Below are positions 41,945 to 50,749 of a DNA stretch of 64,000 nt, piece after piece. Made by a program: the position numbers and the translations under genes. The notes below the pieces were generated by a model. That model made no database searches. It was not told the DNA's origin and saw only the letters and a list, made by a program, of their open reading frames with translations. Every line of letters begins with the position of its first letter. The first letter of the stretch is position 1. This stretch comes from Colicola sp963591775 (GTDB lineage: Bacteria; Bacteroidota; Bacteroidia; Bacteroidales; Paludibacteraceae): positions 3,406 through 67,405 of the forward strand of contig CAVATM010000014.1 of assembly GCA_963591775.1 (NCBI GenBank), given 5' to 3'.

Positions 41945-41971
41945 CACGCCCCCACTCCCAAGGAGAGGCCT
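41945..41971. repeat. GC-hairpin repeat family C, decayed copy
   Basis: CACGCCCCCACTCCCAAGGA then GAGGCCT resembles the copies at 33304 and 40651 but the stem is broken. It lies between the sigma factor and the methyltransferase-like gene. Confidence 0.25.
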
Positions 41972-42008
41972 AAATCAACATAGATAACAAAGACCAACAT
42001 ACCAGTGT

Positions 42009-42599
42009 ATGACGACCAAAATAATCGCCTTTGCCCTGTTGGGAATCTTCTACGCTGCCTATTTCGGTAAGAAGATAGCACAAAAGAAACAAGGCATACA
42101 GACCAACCAAATTGGTGTAGGAAACAAACCGAAACGGATGCTGCGGATAGAGCGGTTGATGGGCGCAGCAACGCTTTTGGTTGTACCCGTGGAAGTGGTA
42201 AGTATCGCCGTATTCCCACAATGGACACTGCTACCTTGGTTGCAAGACTGTCCTGCGCTGCAATGGGTAGGATTGCTGCTCACTGCAATAGGAGTGGTGT
42301 TCTTTGTCACCGCCATACTGACCATGGCGGATAGTTGGCGGGCAGGCATACCTGAGAAAGACAAAACACAACTGGTGCAGACAGGAATCTATCGCATCAG
42401 TCGCAATCCGGCCTTTGTTGGGTTCGACTTGGTGTATATCGGATTGTTGGTAGCTTTCCCGAACCTGTTGCATTTGGTATTTGCTCTATTCCCCATAGTA
42501 ATGCTCCATATACAGATATTGCAAGAAGAGCCCTACTGCCGTACTACCTTCGGCACTGCATACGAGGCGTACTGCAAACGAGTACGACGGTACTTATGA
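42009..42599 (+). CDS. isoprenylcysteine carboxyl methyltransferase (ICMT)/PEMT-like membrane protein
   Basis: 196 residues with about five membrane segments. The SAM-binding region typical of ICMT/PEMT-like enzymes is present: TGIYRISRNPAFVGFDLVYIG and, near the end, LQEEPYCRTTFGTAYEAYCKR, with the E-E pair before the tyrosine-rich end. These are integral-membrane methyltransferases; the substrate of bacterial members is mostly unknown. It sits inside the metal-pump gene row. Confidence 0.8.
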   Translation: MTTKIIAFALLGIFYAAYFGKKIAQKKQGIQTNQIGVGNKPKRMLRIERLMGAATLLVVPVEVVSIAVFPQWTLLPWLQDCPALQWVGLLLTAIGVVFFVTAILTMADSWRAGIPEKDKTQLVQTGIYRISRNPAFVGFDLVYIGLLVAFPNLLHLVFALFPIVMLHIQILQEEPYCRTTFGTAYEAYCKRVRRYL

Positions 42600-42617
42600 T
42601 ACTTTATTTTTAGCGGA

Positions 42618-43469
42618 ATGAAAAAGATAGTTTTGATCACGATGTGTCTGCTGAGCCTGTACGGTATGGCACAGACCGAGCCGGTGTTCAGCAAAGAACA
42701 ACTCACCTTGGGTGACGGCTCGGCACTGCCATATCGGCAAATGCGGATAGAGGGTAGCCTGCCGAGGGTGGTCGTCTATCTGCACGGAGGCAGCGGTTGC
42801 GGGACAGACAACGAGACCCAAATGACCGATGCGAGTATCGATTCGATTGCGTACTATCTGCTATGCCAAGATGTTCCCACGGTCTTTGTTGTTCCGCAAT
42901 GCAGCAACAAGACAAAAGGATGGAGCAGCATGGCGACCCAGGTAAAACAATTGCTGGACTATGTGGCGCAACACGAGGCAGCAGACACAACGCGTATCTA
43001 TATCCTCGGCAGTAGTATGGGCGGCACAGGTACATGGAAGATTGTATCGCTATACTCGGATTACTTTGCGGCGGCGATGCCTTGCGCAGGCGATCCAAAA
43101 GATACAAAAGCGGAAGACATTGCTTCGACGCCTGTCTATACCGTAATGGGGCTGGCGGACAAGGTAATGGGCAACGATGTGCGTGCGACGGTAGAAGCCT
43201 TGGTTTCGCAGTTGAAGGCAATGGGTGCGGATGTTGTCTATGAAGCCATAAGGGGATGGACACACGAGATAACTTGTATTCAGAGTTACTCCACACCCCG
43301 GTTAGACCGACTATTCAGCCACCAGCGGGAACCGAGCACAGACCTGAAAACCTCTTCAATCGATACCGGAGATGACGGTTGGTACGACCTATTGGGACGG
43401 TGCTACACAGCACCTGCGACGCAGAGGGTATTTATTCACAAGGGGAAGATAGTGGTTTTGACGGAATAG
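42618..43469 (+). CDS. exported alpha/beta hydrolase (esterase-like) with C-terminal sorting-like tail
   Basis: 283 residues, signal peptide 1-18 (YGMAQ). The oxyanion motif VVYLHGGSGCG, nucleophile elbow ILGSSMGGTGTW and a His in GWTHEITC form a hydrolase triad of the PHB-depolymerase/esterase type. After residue 240 the chain ends with GWYDLLGR and VFIHKGKIVV, the pattern of type IX secretion sorting sequences (YDLLGR then an I-x-x-GK strand). Probably a secreted or surface esterase. Starts 18 bases after the previous gene. Confidence 0.78.
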   Translation: MKKIVLITMCLLSLYGMAQTEPVFSKEQLTLGDGSALPYRQMRIEGSLPRVVVYLHGGSGCGTDNETQMTDASIDSIAYYLLCQDVPTVFVVPQCSNKTKGWSSMATQVKQLLDYVAQHEAADTTRIYILGSSMGGTGTWKIVSLYSDYFAAAMPCAGDPKDTKAEDIASTPVYTVMGLADKVMGNDVRATVEALVSQLKAMGADVVYEAIRGWTHEITCIQSYSTPRLDRLFSHQREPSTDLKTSSIDTGDDGWYDLLGRCYTAPATQRVFIHKGKIVVLTE

Positions 43470-43515
43470 CACCGTATCGCCCAACAAAAACAGCAAGTAA
43501 TCATTATATCGGTAT

Positions 43516-46500
43516 ATGCTAAATAAAATCATATCCTTTGCTTTGCGCAACCGGCTTGCCATTGTGGTGGCAGCGTTGCTTATTCTCTCTGCAGGTCTCT
43601 ACTGCGTGCGGGAGATGGATGTCGATGTATTCCCCGACCTGAATGCGCCTACCGTGGTGGTGATGACCGAAGCCACGGGTATGGCGCCCGAAGAAGTGGA
43701 ACGGCTCGTCACCTTTCCGATAGAGACGGCAGTGAACGGTGCAACCGATGTGCGCAGGGTACGCTCGTCATCCACGACGGGTTTCTCTGTGGTATGGGTA
43801 GAGTTCAATTGGGGTACGGATATCTATCGTGCCCGCCAAGTGGTCAGTGAGAAATTGGCAACCGTATCGGAATCGCTGCCCGACTATGTAGGCAAACCTA
43901 TTTTGGGACCGCAGTCGTCTATCTTGGGCGAGGTACTGATTATCGGCTTAACAGCAGACTCCGTGACGACCCAAGAGGAACTGCGCACGCTGGCAGATTG
44001 GACGATTCGCCCTCGCCTGCTGGCGACTGGCGGCGTGGCACAAGTAGCCGTCATGGGAGGCGACATTCGCGAATACCAGATACAGATAGACCCTAACCGT
44101 ATGCGTTCCTACGGCGTAGCACTCGACGACCTATTGACTGCCGCGCGCAACATGAATCAAAATGCGTCGGGCGGCGTGCTATACGAATATGGCAACGAGT
44201 ACATCATCCGTGGCGCACTCTCGACCAACGATATGGAACTACTCGGGCAGACCGCCGTGCCTACCATCGCAGGCGGCACAGTGCGCTTGGAGCAAGTGGC
44301 GACTGTGGCTATCGGAGCGCAAACGCCTCGTCTTGGCGTGGCGTCCGTACAAGGTAAGCCTGCTGTACTACTAACCGTCACAAAGCAACCCAACACGGGT
44401 ACACTCGAACTGACCGACCATTTGGACAAGGCCATGGAGGAGATACGCTCGCAACTACCCGCAGATGTGCAGATATCGACGGACATATTCCGCCAAGCCA
44501 ACTTCATCAACGGATCAATAGGCAATATCAAGCAGTCGCTTTGGGAGGGCGCATTGTTTGTTATCCTCGTGCTGTTCATCTTCTTGCAGAACGGACGCAC
44601 CACGCTTATCTCGCTGGTATCAATCCCGCTGTCTCTGCTGATAACAATACTTGTGATGCGCATTTTCGGATTTAGTATCAACACGATGAGCATAGGCGGA
44701 ATGGCGATTGCGATAGGCTCGCTGGTGGACGACGCTATCGTCGATGTGGAGAATGTCTATAAACACTTGCGGCAAAACGCCCTGTTGCCCAAAGCGCAAC
44801 GGCTGCCTATTCGAGAAGTGGTATTCAACGCTTCCTACGAGGTGCGCATGCCGGTCATCAACTCCACTTTTATTATCGTTGTCAGTTTCGTACCGCTGTT
44901 CCTGCTCTCAGGCATGGAGGGGCGTATGCTTGCGCCGCTTGGCTTGGCGTTCATCGTATCGCTGTTCGCCTCCACCCTGGTGGCACTGACCCTCACGCCC
45001 GTACTCTGCTCCTACCTACTCGGTACAGAGCGTGCCATGCGCCATGCCGACCGTGAACCACGCCTCGTCGTTTGGCTTCGCCGAGGATACAGCCGTGCGT
45101 TGGAATGGGCATTGCGCCACAAGAAAAGCGTGCTGGGGACCACCTTCTCATTCTTTGTAGCTGCCGTGGTCGTGTTCTGCTGCTTCGGGCATAGTTTCCT
45201 GCCCGGTTTCAACGAGGGTTCTTTCACTATCAATGTCAGCACCTTACCGGGCGTATCGCTCGAGGAGTCGGATGCTATCGGACGCAAAGCAGAGGAGATA
45301 CTGCTCTCTATTCCGGAGATACAGACCGTGGCACGCAAGACGGGGCGAGCCGAATTGGACGAGCATGCACTCGGTGTCAATGCATCGGAGATAGAGGCTC
45401 CTTTTGTACTGTCCGACCGTTCCAAAGAGGAGGTGATAGCCGATATTCGTCAGCGTATGAGCGTGCTGTCGGGTGTCAATCTCGAAATCGGTCAACCCAT
45501 CTCCCACCGTATCGACGCTATGCTATCGGGCACGCAGTCGAACATTGCCATTAAGATATTTGGCACCGACCTGAATCGTATGTACCAACTCGGGCAACAG
45601 ATCAAGACCGCCATCACGCCTATCGAGGGCGTGGCGGACATCAATGTAGAGCAGCAAGTGGAACGCCCACAGTTGCTCATCACGCCCCGACGGGACATGC
45701 TTGCCCGCTATGGTATCTCGCCGGCGGAGTTCTCCGAGCAGATTAGTGTCCTGCTGGGCGGAAGCGTAGTGTCGCAGGTCTATGAGGAGAACAAGGCATT
45801 CGATCTTGTGGTGCGTGTTGCTCCCGCAGCGCGTGAAAACATGGACGCCATTCGTGACCTCTGTATCTCTACCCGTACCGCACAAGTCCCACTGTCGGCA
45901 GTAGCAGACATACGCTCTGCCATGGGGCCGAACACCATCAACCGCGAAAATGTCAGCCGCAAACTGGTGGTGTCCGCCAATGTTACGAACGGCGATTTGC
46001 GAGGGGCGGTCAACCAAATAGAGAAAACCATCGGCGAGCAGATTACGCTGCCCGAAGGCTATCACATCGAGTACGGCGGACAGTTCGAGAGCGAACAGAA
46101 AGCCTCCCGCACCATTGCCATTGCCACCGTCGGAGCACTGCTGGTTATATTCCTGCTTCTCTTTATGCAGTTCCGCGACCTGCGTCAAGCCACTGTCGTG
46201 CTGTGCAATCTGCCGCTTGCGCTTATGGGTGGCGTACTGGCCGTGTTGCTTGACGGCGGTGTGCTGAGTATTCCCGCTCTTATCGGTTTTATCTCGCTCT
46301 TTGGTATCGCCACGCGCAATGGTATGCTGCTTATCGAGCGCTACAACGACCTGTCGCACGAAGGAGTGCCGCTGCACGAGCGTATCATGCAAGGCTCAGC
46401 AGACCGACTGAATCCTATCCTCATGACCGCACTCACCACTGCCCTCTCGCTTATTCCGCTTGCCTTGGGGGGCGACCTGCCGGGCAACGAGATACAGAGC

Positions 46501-46620
46501 CCTATGGCAAAAGTCATACTCTTGGGGCTGCTCTCCTCCACCCTGCTCAACGGATTTATTATTCCGATTATGTACTCCCTCGTAGAGTCCCGTCACCCGC
46601 ATACCCACGACCCCAAATAA
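43516..46620 (+). CDS. RND heavy-metal efflux pump (HME, CusA/CzcA type)
   Basis: 1034 residues. HME-family signs: MLNKIISFALRNRLAIVVAALLI start, MDVDVFPDLNAPTVVVMTEA, MAPEEVERLVTFPIETAVNG, and the relay helix GSLVDDAIVDVENVYKHL. The protein ends with a His-containing tail (HPHTHDPK). It uses proton flux to export metal ions (mono- or divalent; which one is not readable). It is followed after nine bases by its outer-membrane channel gene; the His-rich adaptor is 2.9 kb upstream. Confidence 0.93.
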   Translation: MLNKIISFALRNRLAIVVAALLILSAGLYCVREMDVDVFPDLNAPTVVVMTEATGMAPEEVERLVTFPIETAVNGATDVRRVRSSSTTGFSVVWVEFNWGTDIYRARQVVSEKLATVSESLPDYVGKPILGPQSSILGEVLIIGLTADSVTTQEELRTLADWTIRPRLLATGGVAQVAVMGGDIREYQIQIDPNRMRSYGVALDDLLTAARNMNQNASGGVLYEYGNEYIIRGALSTNDMELLGQTAVPTIAGGTVRLEQVATVAIGAQTPRLGVASVQGKPAVLLTVTKQPNTGTLELTDHLDKAMEEIRSQLPADVQISTDIFRQANFINGSIGNIKQSLWEGALFVILVLFIFLQNGRTTLISLVSIPLSLLITILVMRIFGFSINTMSIGGMAIAIGSLVDDAIVDVENVYKHLRQNALLPKAQRLPIREVVFNASYEVRMPVINSTFIIVVSFVPLFLLSGMEGRMLAPLGLAFIVSLFASTLVALTLTPVLCSYLLGTERAMRHADREPRLVVWLRRGYSRALEWALRHKKSVLGTTFSFFVAAVVVFCCFGHSFLPGFNEGSFTINVSTLPGVSLEESDAIGRKAEEILLSIPEIQTVARKTGRAELDEHALGVNASEIEAPFVLSDRSKEEVIADIRQRMSVLSGVNLEIGQPISHRIDAMLSGTQSNIAIKIFGTDLNRMYQLGQQIKTAITPIEGVADINVEQQVERPQLLITPRRDMLARYGISPAEFSEQISVLLGGSVVSQVYEENKAFDLVVRVAPAARENMDAIRDLCISTRTAQVPLSAVADIRSAMGPNTINRENVSRKLVVSANVTNGDLRGAVNQIEKTIGEQITLPEGYHIEYGGQFESEQKASRTIAIATVGALLVIFLLLFMQFRDLRQATVVLCNLPLALMGGVLAVLLDGGVLSIPALIGFISLFGIATRNGMLLIERYNDLSHEGVPLHERIMQGSADRLNPILMTALTTALSLIPLALGGDLPGNEIQSPMAKVILLGLLSSTLLNGFIIPIMYSLVESRHPHTHDPK

Positions 46621-46629
46621 CACCCCGCT

Positions 46630-47814
46630 ATGAATATCACACTTAGACTATTGATTGTTAATTGTGCTTTGTTAATTGTATCTCGTGTTTTTGCACAAGA
46701 TATGACCGCTCTTCTGCCGCAAATCGAACAAAACAACAAGACCCTGCAAGCCTTGCGCCAAGAGGTTGCGGCGGAGAAAGAGGCGAACCATATAGGCCTT
46801 GCGCCCGACAACCCGGAAATAGAGTTCCACTACCTATGGGGTTCTGCTACGAGTATGGACAACCGAATGGACATCACCGTATCGCAGTCGCTACCGTTGA
46901 GCAAGGTATTCGGTTACCAACTGCGCCTCGCCAAGCAGCAGGATTTGCGGGCAGACTTGCGCCTGAAGGTGGAGCGTACAAATATCCTCCTCGAGGCAGA
47001 ACAGAAATGTATCGAGATAGTCTATTGCAATGTGCTACTTCGTGAGTACAGGAAGCGGCTCGACCACGCAGAGGCACTGGCGCAAGCATACGAAGAGAAG
47101 TTTGCCGCCGGCAACACAAACGCCATCGAGTATAACAAGATTCGCCTCAATCTCGCCACGGCAATGGGCGACTACCGGCGAATAGAGACCGCGCGAAGCA
47201 CGCTGGTCGAACAACTCGCTGCACTCAATGGCGGCGAACCGATTGCGCTTGCTGATACCGTCTTCACCCTTCCGTTGCCCCCTGCCGATTTCGATTCGTG
47301 GTACCAAGAGGCGGAGCAACGCAGCCCCATGCTGCAATATGTGCGGCAGGGAAGTGAGGTTGCCCAAGCCAATGTGCGCCTGAGCCGAGCCGAGTGGCTG
47401 CCCGAACTACGCTTGGGCTATATGACGGAAGGAATGACGGGCGAGTACTACCAAGGACTTACCGTAGGTCTTACCGTGCCGCTCTGGCAGAACACGCACC
47501 GTGTGCGCCAAGCCAAAGCGGCACAAGAGGCAACCTCTCTGCGCCTCGACGAGCAGCGTCAGCAGTTTCTCTCTAACTTGCGTGCGCAGTATGCCGAGGT
47601 ATCGGGCTTGCAAAAGACTTGGCAGGGCTATGTCGATGCCCTCCGCATGACCAACAGTGCCGACCTTCTTCTGGAGGCACTGCAGGCGGGGCAAATCTCG
47701 ATGCTCGACTATATGCAGGAACTCTCGCTCTATTACGACGCCACTTCGGCTGCCCTCGCCGCCCAACGCGACTACCTCCTCGCCCTCACCCAGTTGCAAG
47801 CCGTGGCACTGTAA
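46630..47814 (+). CDS. TolC-family outer-membrane channel of the metal efflux system (CusC/CzcC-like)
   Basis: 394 residues, signal peptide 1-22 (VFAQ). Two TolC repeats: LLPQIEQNNKTLQALRQEVAAEK with APDNPEIEFHY, and LRLGYMTEGMTGEYYQGLTVGLTVPLW followed by a long helix LDEQRQQFLSNLRAQYAEV. No lipobox, unlike the channel at 37957. It ends in the MLDYMQELSLYYDA helix typical of CzcC-like proteins. Partner of the pump just upstream. Confidence 0.88.
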   Translation: MNITLRLLIVNCALLIVSRVFAQDMTALLPQIEQNNKTLQALRQEVAAEKEANHIGLAPDNPEIEFHYLWGSATSMDNRMDITVSQSLPLSKVFGYQLRLAKQQDLRADLRLKVERTNILLEAEQKCIEIVYCNVLLREYRKRLDHAEALAQAYEEKFAAGNTNAIEYNKIRLNLATAMGDYRRIETARSTLVEQLAALNGGEPIALADTVFTLPLPPADFDSWYQEAEQRSPMLQYVRQGSEVAQANVRLSRAEWLPELRLGYMTEGMTGEYYQGLTVGLTVPLWQNTHRVRQAKAAQEATSLRLDEQRQQFLSNLRAQYAEVSGLQKTWQGYVDALRMTNSADLLLEALQAGQISMLDYMQELSLYYDATSAALAAQRDYLLALTQLQAVAL

Positions 47815-47850
47815 AGCGAAATTCTCCTCCCCACTGTCAATTCCTATAGG

Positions 47851-48348
47851 TTGCGTTTGGCTAAGGCAAGCATGCTGTTCTTGATGCGGATGATATTGCT
47901 ACCCATTAGGAAGAGGAAGCAATTCTGCATAATTGCGAATACTCCGACCGATGTGCTGCGCTGGTGTTGCGACCGCACGGCACAGGGTTTGGACGCTTAT
48001 CTGTCGCAACGCCTGTCGGAGGGCAAACCGATAGTGTTCCGCGATGTTATGCAATATATGTTCGAGCATAGCCGTGCGATAGCGGCTGCAGTGGAGTGCC
48101 ATCGCACCGACCAGGTACACGATGCGTTGTACACGAATATGCATGTACTGCAAGCCGTACTGTTGCAGGCACATGAGTCGCAGACTTTCACTGAGACCAA
48201 TATGGAATACATCACCAATATGCTGCTGGGTATGATGACCTCACTGCTCTCGGTATGGATTTCGCGCGGGCGCACAGAAACCTTTGCACAACTGGAGGAG
48301 TATGTCCGCCTGACCGGTACTATCTACAACCCGATATTGGGGCGGTGA
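47851..48348 (+). CDS. TetR-like ligand-binding domain lacking the DNA-binding half (likely truncated regulator)
   Basis: 165 residues from a TTG at 47851 (first ATG at 47872). From about residue 40 on, the helices (IVFRDVMQYMFEHSRAIAAAV, NMHVLQAVLLQAHES, NMEYITNMLLGMMTSLLSVW) fit the C-terminal ligand-binding part of TetR/AcrR regulators. The N-terminal helix-turn-helix is absent, and none of the three frames in the 36 bases after the channel gene stop could hold it. It may be a decayed regulator of the pump operon or a stand-alone sensor. Same strand as the metal pump genes. Confidence 0.5.
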   Translation: MRLAKASMLFLMRMILLPIRKRKQFCIIANTPTDVLRWCCDRTAQGLDAYLSQRLSEGKPIVFRDVMQYMFEHSRAIAAAVECHRTDQVHDALYTNMHVLQAVLLQAHESQTFTETNMEYITNMLLGMMTSLLSVWISRGRTETFAQLEEYVRLTGTIYNPILGR

Positions 48349-48430
48349 ATTTAGCGGTCTCGATATTAGGTAAGGGGAAAAGCATACTGCTGTAGGGGTG
48401 ACAGAGAAGGATAATGGGTGCGCATGGCAA

Positions 48431-48967
48431 CTATACCTTTCTTCCGGCTTCGTGGGCTTCTTGGAGTGCAGGATGACCGGCTATTTCGTTCGGGGCAGTT
48501 ACGCCGCCGGCAAAAACCGTTCCTGCCAAACGTACTTTCTCAAAACAGGCAATCCACCCGTTCAGCCCATGCTCTGCGCCTTCGGGGGTATAGGGTTCGT
48601 TTTCTGCCGCTGCAGTCAGCAGGTAGATATCACGGAAACGATAATCTGCATTGAATAAAGGGTTCGCACGGTCAAGAAGCGTCTTCATTTGTCCACTCAT
48701 CTCGTAGTAATAGATAGGCGTCGCAAAAACAATCACATCCGCACGAAGCATCTTGTCCACAATTTCGGGTGCATCATCTTTTATCACACAACGGAGCGTT
48801 CGAGTACATGCCAGACACCCTTTGCAAAACTGTATCGTTTTGTCTCGGAGCGATACACATTCCACCTCATTGCCTGCCTCTATGGCTCCTTGTGCGAAAG
48901 ACTGTGCAAGCGCATCCGAATTGCTGTTTGCCCGAAGGCTTGTGGAGATAACCAATACTTTTTTCAT
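48431..48967 (-). CDS. NADPH-dependent FMN reductase / flavodoxin-fold iron-sulfur-like flavoprotein
   Basis: 178 residues. FMN-binding loop VISTSLRANSNSDAL, an ATPIYYYEMSGQMKTLLDR block and a Cys pair motif FCKGCLACTRTLRC typical of multimeric flavodoxin (WrbA/Isf-like) proteins. It likely reduces FMN, quinones or other small acceptors in the cytoplasm. Start ATG at 48967 follows the promoter TACCTTTG by 27 bases. Confidence 0.82.
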   Translation of the reverse strand: MKKVLVISTSLRANSNSDALAQSFAQGAIEAGNEVECVSLRDKTIQFCKGCLACTRTLRCVIKDDAPEIVDKMLRADVIVFATPIYYYEMSGQMKTLLDRANPLFNADYRFRDIYLLTAAAENEPYTPEGAEHGLNGWIACFEKVRLAGTVFAGGVTAPNEIAGHPALQEAHEAGRKV

Positions 48968-48994
48968 TCTATAATCCGATTTTTATTCTGCTTG

Positions 48995-49002
48995 CAAAGG
49001 TA
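48995..49002 (-). promoter_or_regulatory. -7 box (TACCTTTG) for the flavin reductase gene
   Basis: Exact TAnnTTTG match on the minus strand, 27 bases before the ATG at 48967. Confidence 0.65.
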
Positions 49003-49153
49003 GTGTCTTCTATTCACTCCGCCAAGTAGTCCGGCAGACACCTTTTATTCGGGTACTCTTTTCCGTAATTTGGGTACTTTGTTCTCCACTAATGCCCATG
49101 CAAAACCATTAAACAACGACTTCGCCAACCAAATACCCGAAGAGATGGTTCAA

Positions 49154-49187
49154 AAATCCCCAAAAACAACAGAGTTCTTGGGGATTT
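49154..49187. other. hairpin in the gap between flavin reductase and HNH nuclease genes
   Basis: AAATCCCCAA (49154-49163) pairs perfectly with TTGGGGATTT (49178-49187), ten pairs. Read on the minus strand it lies 131 bases after the HNH nuclease stop and may end that transcript. The remaining parts of 49003-49318 contain a direct repeat GGGTACTCTT/GGGTACTTTG (49051, 49072) and no gene I can support. Confidence 0.5.
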
Positions 49188-49318
49188 CGAATAAACACAC
49201 GACAAATGCAACCTGTTTATTGAAGAGAAGCGATAAAGGCATCTTTGTCTATGTAGTCTTCTTGCCCGTTGTGCAGGCTAGTTATTTGCTAACATCGCAA
49301 TATATATTAGCAGCAGGC

Positions 49319-50743
49319 TTATCGGTCTGTTATGCCATAAAATTTGAATAACTCGTCTATCCTCTCAATCGTAATACCTTTTTCGGACAATCCGTCTTTT
49401 CGCTTGTTGTAGATATAGCGTATCATATCTTGTCGCTCTCTATCGACTGCCAAATGGATTTTTCGGTGACATGTTGGGCATAAAGGCACATAGTTGCTCA
49501 GAACCTCAATACTATTTGGAAAACGATTCGCCACAGCACGAGGAATCAAATGATGCACCTCTAAATAATTACGATGCGTTTCCTTTGAAGTAAAATAGCG
49601 ACAATCCGAATAGTCCTCCATAATGCAATGGTAATCACTTTCTTGGCGGGCAATGCGTTTCAATGTATTGCTTACTTCATTTAGTGTTTCGCTTCCTTCA
49701 TTGTCCGTCGGGTCTATGATACCTATTTTCTCTATCTCTTGCCTTGTTAAAGTGCGTTGTGTACGGATAGTGGCAGTGTTTTCTTTTATGTCGTACACAT
49801 CTCTGTAAATGACTTCAAAAACACTGTGATATGTAGCCAGAAAGTTCCTAATCCGGTTTTCGTCTATATCATAAAATTGGTGATATGAATGCAATAATGT
49901 GGATATAAACATCTCATAGTCCGTAATCTCATTTTCTTTGAGTATTTTGCACAAGAACATCACCCATGTGGTTTCCAATAATGTGCCGATGGTAAAGTTA
50001 CCGCCGCTTTCGTATTTTTTTGCTAACAGATTGTGGGTTTTATCCGTACAAGATACAACATATTCTTTCAGTTCCTCTTTTTCTTGCGTAGGCGCCTTAT
50101 AGAATTGCTGCAAGAAATTGATGTCGCTACTATATGGTTCCATAAAATTGGCTATATAAAAATAGTCCTGTTTCATCAAATCCTCCTTTGAGACTTGATT
50201 GCGAATACCATTTAGCAGAAAATCGGTTTGCAACCGCAATAATTCCTGTGTGCTATATCCGACATCTGTACTATAGGAAAACAGTTGTTCCGTACGACGG
50301 CTCAAGTAGTTAGGAATATCATAAAAATAGCCCGGCAGAATAAGCAGGAAACACAATAGTTTTTGTTCTTCAAGTGTTAAATCATTGTCTTGCAGCATAC
50401 GGCTAAAGACAAAGCCACGCTTTGTCTTGTAAAACACTCCGTTTTTCTCTTGGAACAACCACGAATTACGCATACGCACCGTGTGTTGCTTGTTTACCTC
50501 TTGCCCTGTTCTATTGCTATGCAAGAAATTGCTTCGGTCTTTTCCTTCTTCTGTCTCCAATCCGATAAACCCTTTGGCAAATCCTTGGTATGTATTACCT
50601 CGTTTTCCGAACAGAGTACGGTAATTGGTGTTGAATATCTTTAATGGACTTCCGTAGTCATTTTCTCCGCAGCGGTAATATCTACCGGCAATATCATCAT
50701 GTGTGCTGATGTATTGGTAGTAATCTAACAAAGTTATATGCAT
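49319..50743 (-). CDS. HNH-family restriction endonuclease (putative type II)
   Basis: 474 residues. A C-terminal HNH motif is clear: YLEVHHLIPRAVANRFPN, then VLSNYVPLCPTCHRKIHLA (His-His, Asn and the CPTCH zinc site). The first 350 residues have no recognised domain and probably bind DNA. It is directly downstream of two adenine methylases (7-base gap), so it should be the nuclease of that restriction-modification locus. Recognition sequence unknown. Confidence 0.78.
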   Translation of the reverse strand: MHITLLDYYQYISTHDDIAGRYYRCGENDYGSPLKIFNTNYRTLFGKRGNTYQGFAKGFIGLETEEGKDRSNFLHSNRTGQEVNKQHTVRMRNSWLFQEKNGVFYKTKRGFVFSRMLQDNDLTLEEQKLLCFLLILPGYFYDIPNYLSRRTEQLFSYSTDVGYSTQELLRLQTDFLLNGIRNQVSKEDLMKQDYFYIANFMEPYSSDINFLQQFYKAPTQEKEELKEYVVSCTDKTHNLLAKKYESGGNFTIGTLLETTWVMFLCKILKENEITDYEMFISTLLHSYHQFYDIDENRIRNFLATYHSVFEVIYRDVYDIKENTATIRTQRTLTRQEIEKIGIIDPTDNEGSETLNEVSNTLKRIARQESDYHCIMEDYSDCRYFTSKETHRNYLEVHHLIPRAVANRFPNSIEVLSNYVPLCPTCHRKIHLAVDRERQDMIRYIYNKRKDGLSEKGITIERIDELFKFYGITDR

Positions 50744-50749
50744 GGCACT

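Noticed and set aside
49070..49351. 93-codon plus-strand ORF antisense to the end of the HNH nuclease
   Set aside because: Spans a perfect hairpin, overlaps the real gene on the other strand and shows no family pattern.
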